Shown piece by piece: positions 57,794 to 64,000 of a stretch of DNA of 64,000 bases. Position 1 is the stretch's first letter; the number at the start of each line of letters is the position of its first letter. Position numbers and translations under genes: made by a program. This DNA is from CAVZBW01 sp963773635 (GTDB lineage: Bacteria > Actinomycetota > Acidimicrobiia > Acidimicrobiales > RAAP-2): assembly GCA_963773635.1 (NCBI GenBank), contig CAVZBW010000005.1:372001-436000 (forward strand). Direction: 5' to 3'. A model generated the notes under the pieces. It was not told where the DNA came from. It saw only the letters and a program-made list of their open reading frames with translations, and made no database searches.

Positions 57794-58624
57794 ATGGGAG
57801 CAGACGATCGTTCGACCGGGAGGCTCGCCGGGAAGGTGGCCTTCGTGACAGGTGCGGCCCGCGGCCAGGGCCGGGCCCATGCCGTCCGTCTCGCTCAGGA
57901 GGGCGCTGACGTCATTGCTTGCGACATCTGTGGCCCCCTTGCGACGACCGGCTATCCGGCCTCGACCCTGGCCGATCTCGAGGAGACCGCCCGGCTGGTG
58001 GCGAAGGAGGGGCGCCGGGCCGTGGCGCGCCCGGCCGACGTCCGGGACTTCCGGGCCCTCTCCGACCTCCTGGAGGAGGGGGTGGCCGAGCTCGGCAGGC
58101 TCGACGTCGTCGTCGCCAACGCAGGGATCGACAGCTCCAACCTCGGATGGGAGATCTCCGAGGAGCAGTGGGACGAAGTCCACGCGGTGAACCTGAAGGG
58201 AGTCTGGCTCACGTCCAAGGCGGCCATCCCCATCCTGATCGAGCAAGGATCGGGCGGATCGATCATCATGACCAGCTCGACCGCCGGTCGCAAGGGGCTC
58301 CCCTTCAAGGCTCACTACAGCGCGGCCAAGCACGGGGTCCTCGGTCTGTGCCGAACCCTCGCGGCCGAGCTCGGCGAGTACGGCATCCGGGTCAACGTGA
58401 TCGCACCCGCTGGAGTGGCGACCCAGATGGTGACCGATCCCCGGCTGCGCGAGCTCATCGACTCGAAGGCCGACACCCTGGGGCCGATCTTCATGAACTC
58501 GATTCAGCGCCCGCTGATGCAGCCAGAGGACATCTCGGTGGGCGTGGCCTTCCTGGCGAGCGACGAGTCCCGGCACATGACGGGGTCCGAGCTCGTGATG
58601 GACCTCGGCAACACGGCACGCTGA
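57794..58624 (+). CDS. Mycofactocin-type short-chain dehydrogenase
   Basis: A 276-residue SDR. GKVAFVTGAARGQGRAHAVRLAQEGADVIACDICG is the signature opening of the mycofactocin-coupled SDR family, in which an embedded NAD(H) is re-oxidised by mycofactocin. The usual SDR residues are NAG, S in MTSSTAG and YSAAK. The family has an insert after the first Rossmann strand-turn, seen here as GPLATTGYPASTLADLEETARLV. Likely substrates are sterol or xenobiotic alcohols. The ATG at 57794 is used. It faces away from the P450. Confidence 0.85.
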   Translation: MGADDRSTGRLAGKVAFVTGAARGQGRAHAVRLAQEGADVIACDICGPLATTGYPASTLADLEETARLVAKEGRRAVARPADVRDFRALSDLLEEGVAELGRLDVVVANAGIDSSNLGWEISEEQWDEVHAVNLKGVWLTSKAAIPILIEQGSGGSIIMTSSTAGRKGLPFKAHYSAAKHGVLGLCRTLAAELGEYGIRVNVIAPAGVATQMVTDPRLRELIDSKADTLGPIFMNSIQRPLMQPEDISVGVAFLASDESRHMTGSELVMDLGNTAR

Positions 58625-58668
58625 CCGACGAGCGAACGGGTGAGGATCCCCGGCTTTCCCGAGTACAC

Positions 58669-59589
58669 CTAGATCAGCTCGGACGAATCCTTGAGACCGG
58701 CGGTCTTGTCGGGGTTGAGCCGGACCCAGATCCTGATGATCCTTCCGTTGACCGCTTCGGCGGAGAGGACCACCGGCCCACCCACCGCGTCGAAGAGAAT
58801 CGAAGGGGTCGAGTTCACGGTCGCAACGCGCGCCGGCGGCAGCTGCCCGGAGTCCGTGGGGCGCGCCGCGAATCCGAAGAGTCGCCAGCCGCCGGAGATC
58901 AATCGCTGGACTCGTCGTGCGCCGACCACCGGCCGGCGCGCGGCACGCCGGTCCGCCCCGGCATCGGAGACCAGTACCACGTCGGGGTCGAGAAGGCTGA
59001 GCGCACGTTCTTCTTCACCTGCAAGGACCGCCGCCACCAGCTCGCCGAGAAGTTGGACGGGTGCCGCTGTCGGGATGTCCCCTCGGGTCGTCGCCCTGGC
59101 CTCGCGGACCTTTCGCCTGGCACGAGACAGGAGCTGGCGGCAGGCATCCTCGCTCTTGCCGAGCGATTGCGCGATCACCGGATAGGGCTCGCCAAAGACG
59201 TCGCCGAGCAAGAAGGCGACCCGCTCGGCGGGCCCGAGTCGGTCGAGGATCACGAGGAACCCGACGGTGAGCGACTCGGACAGCTCCGCCGACTCCTCCG
59301 GAGACGGGTCAGTCGTGACCGGATCCGGCAGCCATGGCCCCACGTAGCTCTCTCGACGTCGGCGCTGTGCGCGCAGCCGGTCGAGCGCGATGCGGGAGGC
59401 GACGGTAGTGAGCCAGCCGGCCGGGTTGACGATGGACTCCTGGTTGACGGCGGACCAGCGGAGCCAGGTCTCTTGCACGACATCCTCGGCGTCGGCCAGC
59501 GACGCGGTGATTCGGTAGGCCAGCCCCGTCAGCCGGGGCCGCTCACGCTCGAACAGCTCCAGTCGACCGGGACGGTCGGTCTGGCTCAT
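58669..59589 (-). CDS. sigJ: ECF41-type RNA polymerase sigma factor (SigJ-like)
   Basis: A 306-residue sigma factor. Region 2 (LTGLAYRITASLADAEDVVQETWLRW) and region 4 (LDRLGPAERVAFLLGDVFGEPYPVIAQSLGKSEDACRQLLSRARRKV) are followed by a SnoaL-like C-terminal extension of about 130 residues that senses or modulates activity in ECF41. The extension carries NPDKTAGL, close to the NPDKL motif conserved in this group. The ATG at 59589 overlaps the upstream gene's stop. ECF41 genes characteristically sit beside an oxidoreductase, which is the case here. Confidence 0.85.
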   Translation of the reverse strand: MSQTDRPGRLELFERERPRLTGLAYRITASLADAEDVVQETWLRWSAVNQESIVNPAGWLTTVASRIALDRLRAQRRRRESYVGPWLPDPVTTDPSPEESAELSESLTVGFLVILDRLGPAERVAFLLGDVFGEPYPVIAQSLGKSEDACRQLLSRARRKVREARATTRGDIPTAAPVQLLGELVAAVLAGEEERALSLLDPDVVLVSDAGADRRAARRPVVGARRVQRLISGGWRLFGFAARPTDSGQLPPARVATVNSTPSILFDAVGGPVVLSAEAVNGRIIRIWVRLNPDKTAGLKDSSELI

Positions 59590-60824
59590 GCAGCGCGTGT
59601 CGGCCGGAGGCGTCCCGCCTCGGAGGCGGTCCGGGCCGCGAGGCGCCCGGCGCTCTGGCCACTCGCCATGGACGCATCGGCCAGCCAACCGATGGGTCCG
59701 ACCCAGTCGCCGGCGACGAAGAGGCCCGGGGCACCGTCAACGGGCACACCGGGTCGCCCACGCAGACCTCCTTCGGGCGACGGCAGCACGTGGGAGACCA
59801 CCATGCGAGCCAAGAATCGCTCCTCGACGATGTCCTCTCTGCTGATACCGGCCAGCTGGGCGAGCTCCCGGAGCTCATCACGGTCGGCACGGCCGTTGCG
59901 GGTGCCGTAGCGCAGCAGGTGCACGAGCGATCCACCTTTCGGCGCGAGATCTCCTGGCGGGCAGTGGGGCGACAGGTAGAGGGGTCTGTCCAAGCCGAAC
60001 ACGATGGGCGGACGGCGACCGCTCAGTCCAAGGTCCAGGCACGCGGCGGCCACCTCCGGTCCAAGATCGCCCCAATCAGGATCTACCGGAAGGAGCTTCC
60101 GTACGGAAGCCGGACCGCCGGTGGCCAGAACGACCGCGGCAGCACGAAGCGGCTCATTGCCCGCCATCATCACCTCCCACTCCCCGGGGGCGCCACCGAT
60201 TCCGACCGCCGGGCCGTGGGAACGGATCTCCGCCCCTGCATCCGTCGCCGCGGAGGCGAGACCCTCGACCAAGGTGCCCCAGCCACCGTCGACGTACGAC
60301 ACGCCACGCACCAGCGCGCTGCGCAACTGCGTGGTCGCCAGGTCGGCCGGAAGACGATCGAGGTCCGCCACGTAGGTAGCGACCCGCACGCCGACCCGAA
60401 CCAAGTCCGCCGCGGCCGGCCGCAGTGCGAGCCCGTCGATCCATTCAGTGGCACTTCTGCCGGCCCAGCTGGCATGACGACTGGCGGCCAGCCTGGAGGC
60501 GACCGACGCAACCTGTGCGCTCCGCAGGAGTCGGACCAGCTTGCCGTCCCGCATGCCGCGGCTGCCACGAATCGGTGGGTTGTGGCCGTGGTGCGCCACA
60601 CCCAGCTCTCGAAGGATCCGCCACGCCGGACCGCCCCGGTACAGGGCGTGGGGTCCCTGGTTGAACAGGTACCCACCCCGGCCGTCGGTCCTGGCGCGCC
60701 CTCCCGGACGATGCGCCTCGACGACGACCACCCTCTGCCCGGCACGTGCGGCGGTCGCGGCCGCGGTGAGCCCGGCGAGGCCGGCCCCGATCACCACCAC
60801 ACCATTCTTCTCCGATGCTCGCAT
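59586..60824 (-). CDS. FAD-dependent amine-oxidase/phytoene-desaturase-type oxidoreductase
   Basis: A 412-residue flavoprotein. N-terminal VVVIGAGLAGLTAAATAARAGQRVVVVEA binds FAD, followed by GGRARTDGRGGYLFNQGPHALYRGG, typical of the carotenoid-desaturase and amine-oxidase families. The end, GLFVAGDWVGPIGWLADASMASGQSAGRLAA, closes the FAD site. The ATG at 60824 is used. The stop overlaps sigJ in ATGA, so the sigma factor and this enzyme are co-expressed. It is the probable oxidoreductase partner of the ECF41 system. Confidence 0.85.
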   Translation of the reverse strand: MRASEKNGVVVIGAGLAGLTAAATAARAGQRVVVVEAHRPGGRARTDGRGGYLFNQGPHALYRGGPAWRILRELGVAHHGHNPPIRGSRGMRDGKLVRLLRSAQVASVASRLAASRHASWAGRSATEWIDGLALRPAAADLVRVGVRVATYVADLDRLPADLATTQLRSALVRGVSYVDGGWGTLVEGLASAATDAGAEIRSHGPAVGIGGAPGEWEVMMAGNEPLRAAAVVLATGGPASVRKLLPVDPDWGDLGPEVAAACLDLGLSGRRPPIVFGLDRPLYLSPHCPPGDLAPKGGSLVHLLRYGTRNGRADRDELRELAQLAGISREDIVEERFLARMVVSHVLPSPEGGLRGRPGVPVDGAPGLFVAGDWVGPIGWLADASMASGQSAGRLAARTASEAGRLRPTRAA

Positions 60825-60941
60825 GCCACGATGACGTCCCTTGCGACCCAGCTGTGACGTCCAACGACGAACTTCCGGCCGGTGCACACCGATGCCCCGA
60901 GACGGCTCTTCGTAGGCCCCTGCACCGCAGGGGGCCGCGGA

Positions 60942-61403
60942 TCAAGAAGGTTCGAGCGCCCCGGCGAGGCGGTCGAGCGTGCGGACCATCGTCCGGCGAT
61001 TGCGGGCGGCTCGATCGTCGATGCCGGATATCTGTCTGCTGTACTCCAGCGCTTCTTCGGGCCGGAGATCGTCGCTCCACTCGGTGACGCGACAGCCGCC
61101 TTCCGTGGGCTCGATCTGGTATCCCCAGGTGGAGTAGTGAAAGCCGTGCATCGAGCATTCGAACGCGAAGGCGCGGCCGGGCTCCGCCTCGATGACCTTG
61201 CCCTGGGTCGTCCACGCCTGGGTGCCGTAGCGGTTGTGCCCATCGAACGTCGCGCCAACCTCGGGACCGTCGAAGCCTTCGTGCCACTCGCAGGCGTGGC
61301 ACTCCTCGGACCATTCGCCCATGCGGGTCACGTCCGAGATCGCGGCGTACGCGTCCTCCGGGGAGGCCGTGAGATCGCGGGAAACGGTGAGCCTGTCCTG
61401 CAT
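60942..61403 (-). CDS. SRPBCC (polyketide cyclase/dehydrase-like) family protein
   Basis: A 153-residue START-like protein: LTVSRDLTASPEDAYAAISDVTRMGEWSEECHACEWHEGFDGPEVG, then GRAFAFECSMHGFHYSTWGYQIEP and a C-terminal helix. The fold holds a hydrophobic ligand pocket. The ligand is unknown. It lies 117 nt upstream of the FAD oxidoreductase on the same strand. Confidence 0.82.
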   Translation of the reverse strand: MQDRLTVSRDLTASPEDAYAAISDVTRMGEWSEECHACEWHEGFDGPEVGATFDGHNRYGTQAWTTQGKVIEAEPGRAFAFECSMHGFHYSTWGYQIEPTEGGCRVTEWSDDLRPEEALEYSRQISGIDDRAARNRRTMVRTLDRLAGALEPS

Positions 61404-61442
61404 GGATCGCAGTTCACCATGTCACCCGCCCCAAGTCCAGGG

Positions 61443-62342
61443 TCAACGGGGAAGACCGAGGATCTCGGCAGCGTCGGTTGGACTCGCAACCGGTCGGCCG
61501 GCCTCGGCGGCCAGCTCGGCGGCTCGGGCAACGAGCTCCTCGTTGTTGGGGGTCCCGGGCCCGGCGTAGTCCTCGAGACCAAGCTTGAGGTGCCCACCGG
61601 CCTGCAGGGCCAGGCGTGCCACCGGCGTGGCCAACAGATCGCCCCCGAGGACCGACACCGACCAGGGCGAGTGGGATCCCTCCAGCATCTCGAGGTAGGC
61701 GCCGAACGCCTTGGCGGTGGGCGGCAATCCGAACGACACGCCCTCGCCCCGGGCGAAGTAGCCGCTCGGCCCCCCGAAGTAGAGCTTGATCATCGCTCCC
61801 GCCGGCAGGCGACCCGCCCGCTCAAACGCCATCGTGTGGTTGAGCCACGTCGGCTCGTAGACGGCAATGCTCGGACCCAACGCCAGCCGGTCGCACAATT
61901 CGAAGGCGTAGTGGATGTCCTCGACCGAGTTGACGTACGGTCCTAAACCGTGTGCTGCCGGCAATCCCTCGTCGTCCGCCCAGGTGACGTTCACGCAGCC
62001 CGGGTCGACAGGGGCAACGCGGAGGCCGGCACGGGCCATCAGGGGCTCCAGGTGGGCGAGCCGCTCGCTCATGTCCCGACCGAGCAGCTGCGTCGGGTAG
62101 AGCAACGCGTCGGGCCGCTCGCGGAGGACCGCCGACCAGGCCTCCGAGTAGAGCCGTACGCTCTCCGAGACGGGAAGATCGATCGAGTGGGTGTGCGTGT
62201 GCACGATCGCCGCGCCGGCCCGAAGGCAGGCCAAGGCGCTCTGCGCGATCGCGTCGGGCGTGCGCGGGACGTACGGGTTGCGTTGCGGGGTGGTCAGGCC
62301 GTTGACCGCCGCTTCGATGATCGCTGGGTCCCGACTCGTCAC
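61443..62342 (-). CDS. BKACE-family beta-keto acid cleavage enzyme
   Basis: A 299-residue (beta/alpha)8 protein of the BKACE (DUF849) family, which joins a beta-keto acid with acetyl-CoA to give acetoacetate and a new CoA thioester. IVHTHTHS carries the zinc-binding His residues, as in other members, and EAAVNGLTTPQRNPYVPRTPDAIA is the usual start. The founder enzyme, 3-keto-5-aminohexanoate cleavage enzyme, is from lysine fermentation, but members differ in substrate. GTG 62342 has TACATT 8 nt upstream. Divergent from an SDR. Confidence 0.88.
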   Translation of the reverse strand: MTSRDPAIIEAAVNGLTTPQRNPYVPRTPDAIAQSALACLRAGAAIVHTHTHSIDLPVSESVRLYSEAWSAVLRERPDALLYPTQLLGRDMSERLAHLEPLMARAGLRVAPVDPGCVNVTWADDEGLPAAHGLGPYVNSVEDIHYAFELCDRLALGPSIAVYEPTWLNHTMAFERAGRLPAGAMIKLYFGGPSGYFARGEGVSFGLPPTAKAFGAYLEMLEGSHSPWSVSVLGGDLLATPVARLALQAGGHLKLGLEDYAGPGTPNNEELVARAAELAAEAGRPVASPTDAAEILGLPR

Positions 62343-62350
62343 GTTCGGTC

Positions 62351-62356
62351 AATGTA
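62351..62356 (-). promoter_or_regulatory. -10 box of the BKACE gene, leaderless
   Basis: TACATT on the minus strand with 8 nt to the GTG. The whole divergent gap is 37 nt. Confidence 0.4.
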
Positions 62357-62379
62357 CCCGTGGCCCACCGGGGCGCGGC

Positions 62380-63342
62380 GTGAGCCGCCTCGGCGTCGCC
62401 TTCGTCACCGGCGCCAGCCGCGGGATCGGTCGGGCCTGTGCCACGTTCCTGGCGGAGGCTGGCTTCGACGTCGCCATCAGCGCCCGCACCGTGCACGAGG
62501 GGGAGTCGCGGGAGCACTCTCCAACGGTTCGCTCCTCGGACACCACACCCATGCCCGGGAGTCTCGATGCCACCGCGCAGGCCGTCACCGCGGCCGGGCG
62601 ATCCGTGCTGGTGCTCCCGGCCGATCTGCTGGACCACGCGGGACTCGAGGCTGCCGCCACCCGCACGCTCGAGGTGTTCGGGCAGGTCGACGTGGTGGTC
62701 CACAACGGACGCTACGTCGGGCCGGGCCACATGGACCGGTTCCTCGACACGCCGGTCGACCTGATCCGGCACCAGTTCGAGGCGAACGTGCTCGGCCCGC
62801 TCGTTCTCAACAAGGTCTTTCTCCCGACGATGGCGCAGCGAGGTACCGGCACCGTCATCACGATCACCTCCGCCGTCGCCTACGCCGACCCGTCGCGTCC
62901 GGCCGGAGAGGGAGGGTGGGGCCTGGGCTACGGCATGTCCAAGGCGGCGCTTCACCGCATGGCCGGCTTCCTCGAGGTGGAGAACGGAGCGGACGGGATT
63001 CGTGCCTTCAACGTGCAGCCGGGCATGATCGACGCCGAGCGCATCCTGCAGGAGTCGGGCCGATTCGGGTTTGGGGGCTGGGGAGCTCCACCCGAGGTCG
63101 TCGGGGCCGTGGTCGCCTGGCTCGCCACCGAGCCGGCAGCCGATGCGCTCCGGGGCCAGACCATCGAGGCCCAATTCGTCTGCCGTGAGCTTGGGCTCCT
63201 GCCATGGTGGCCGGGGCCCAAGCCCAACCGTGCCGGGCTCCTCTACGACCGTTCGGCCGAGCAGTTGCGCCTGCTCGAGGAGCAGCTCTTGGCCGATCGA
63301 GATCCCCAGGAAATCGAAGCAGAGGAGAGACAGCAACGATGA
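62380..63342 (+). CDS. Short-chain dehydrogenase/reductase
   Basis: A 320-residue SDR. TGASRGIGRA, HNGRYVG in place of the usual NNAG, ITSAVAYA and YGMSK provide the cofactor and active site. The HNG form and a C-terminal extension of about 40 residues (LLYDRSAEQLRLLEEQLLAD) mark it as an unusual member. GTG 62380 is used. It overlaps the next gene in ATGA and diverges from the BKACE gene, so it plausibly makes the beta-keto acid which BKACE cleaves. That link is inference. Confidence 0.8.
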   Translation: MSRLGVAFVTGASRGIGRACATFLAEAGFDVAISARTVHEGESREHSPTVRSSDTTPMPGSLDATAQAVTAAGRSVLVLPADLLDHAGLEAAATRTLEVFGQVDVVVHNGRYVGPGHMDRFLDTPVDLIRHQFEANVLGPLVLNKVFLPTMAQRGTGTVITITSAVAYADPSRPAGEGGWGLGYGMSKAALHRMAGFLEVENGADGIRAFNVQPGMIDAERILQESGRFGFGGWGAPPEVVGAVVAWLATEPAADALRGQTIEAQFVCRELGLLPWWPGPKPNRAGLLYDRSAEQLRLLEEQLLADRDPQEIEAEERQQR

Positions 63343-64000
63343 GCCACGCCACCTTCGGCCAGTACATCTCTGCCGACTCCCACGTGACCGAGCCGGCCGA
63401 GGCCTACCGGGACATCGACCCGAAGTTTCGAGATCGGTCCCCCGAGCTGCGGCACCTGCCGGGGATGGGTGCCACCATCGTCGTCGACCCCGGTGGCCCG
63501 GGCGAGGCCTACTGCCCGTTCGGCCGGATCGCCGCCGCGGGGCGAACGCAGATCGACCGCCCGGACGGTTGGGGGTGGGACGAGCTCCATCCCGGCGGCT
63601 ACGACGCGGTGGCCCGCCTGGAAGAGCAGTCCGCGGATGGTTTCGCGGCCGAGGTGATCTTCCCCTCCGTCGGCATGGTCCTGTGCGGGCATCCGGAGGC
63701 GGCCTACAAGAAGGCGTGCTTCGACGCCTACAACCGCTGGATCTCGCAGTGGTGTGCCGCCGACCCGAGTCGCCTGCTCGGGGTCGGTCAGACGGCGGTA
63801 CGGACTCCCGAGGAGGCGGTGGAGGACCTGGTCGCCATGAAGGACCTGGGCCTGCGGGGGGTCATGCTCCCGGGGATCCCGACCATCGAGGACTACCACC
63901 ACCCCATGTACGACCCGATGTGGGACGCGCTGGTCGACCTGGGTCTCCCGGCCTCCTTCCACATCCTGACCTCGGGGGAGGGGCGGCGGTGGCGCGGGCC
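63339..64000 (+). CDS. Amidohydrolase-family protein, 5' part (runs off window)
   Basis: 220 residues are visible before the window ends. The start has YISADSHVTEPAEAYRDIDPKF, the metal-binding opening of the amidohydrolase-2 TIM barrel (usual form D-x-H-x-x-E), and later DAYNRWISQW and DLGLRGVMLPGI typical of ACMSD/gamma-resorcylate-decarboxylase-like enzymes. The ATG at 63339 overlaps the SDR stop. Such proteins decarboxylate or hydrolyse aromatic and heterocyclic acids. The C-terminal active-site residues are outside the window. Confidence 0.82.
   Translation, partial: MSHATFGQYISADSHVTEPAEAYRDIDPKFRDRSPELRHLPGMGATIVVDPGGPGEAYCPFGRIAAAGRTQIDRPDGWGWDELHPGGYDAVARLEEQSADGFAAEVIFPSVGMVLCGHPEAAYKKACFDAYNRWISQWCAADPSRLLGVGQTAVRTPEEAVEDLVAMKDLGLRGVMLPGIPTIEDYHHPMYDPMWDALVDLGLPASFHILTSGEGRRWRG

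Noticed and set aside
1..64000. tRNA, rRNA, tmRNA or CRISPR array
   Set aside because: No T-loop GGTTCRA core with acceptor pairing was found in any gap, no rRNA-like sequence, and no regularly spaced direct repeats.

Overview
The window is a gene-dense, GC-rich chromosomal segment of an actinobacterium. The markers are a complete Pup-proteasome locus (arc, dop, pup, prcB, prcA, pafA), an FbiC-type F420 precursor synthase, a Ku protein, a DUF4193 protein, a mycofactocin-type SDR and an ECF41 sigma factor. Some features recall the Acidimicrobiia: a tandem ThyX-like protein, a type II TrpB and several lineage-specific hypotheticals. That placement is inference. No rRNA, tRNA, CRISPR array or insertion sequence was recognised. 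Many genes start with GTG directly behind a TAnnnT box at 6-9 nt, the pattern of leaderless transcription. Many operons are joined by ATGA, GTGA or TTGA stop/start overlaps.

Layout. 1-3.3 kb: the 3' end of an OLD-family ATPase/nuclease, a decayed MFS transporter, a flavin-binding protein, a membrane protein and a lipoprotein. 3.4-4.8 kb: thiO-thiS. 5-11.1 kb: gltB-gltD glutamate synthase. 11.2-13 kb: an acyl-CoA ligase and a small acidic protein. 13-21.1 kb (minus strand): a tightly coupled operon tkt-tal-zwf-fbiC-LOG that puts the pentose phosphate pathway together with synthesis of the F420 deazaflavin precursor. 21.2-23.3 kb: a thioesterase, three small membrane proteins and trmI. 23.4-34 kb: an antisense ferredoxin, then arc-dop-pup-prcB-prcA-pafA-tatA-tatC-helY, in mycobacterial order but without pafBC. 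34-36.6 kb: a two-domain ThyX-like protein, a 380-nt spacer with a long predicted RNA fold, and a DUF4193 protein. 36.7-39.3 kb: a lipid-droplet-type protein, a GNAT and an unrecognised Arg-rich protein.

39.4-45.6 kb holds a frameshifted TrpB2, an HDAC-family deacetylase, an SDR coupled to ku, two hypotheticals and an alpha/beta hydrolase. 45.7-50.6 kb holds a secreted PQQ-type beta-propeller divergent from marR-methyltransferase across an AT-rich palindrome, then a frameshifted APC permease and an ABM monooxygenase. 50.7-56.4 kb holds a PPOX-family protein, a membrane protein, a methyltransferase/AraC pair that diverges across only 25 nt, katG and a DUF4760-like protein. 56.4-64 kb looks like accessory catabolism: cytochrome P450, mycofactocin-type SDR, an ECF41 sigma factor coupled to a FAD oxidoreductase, SRPBCC, and a BKACE enzyme divergent from an SDR-amidohydrolase operon that runs off the window.

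Two genes (trpB2 and the permease) are each broken by a single frameshift at a G/C-run, so sequence error is as likely as true decay. The best candidates for something new are the structured RNA at 35.8-36.0 kb, the split-motif ThyX protein, the BKACE-SDR-amidohydrolase set and the F420/pentose phosphate operon.
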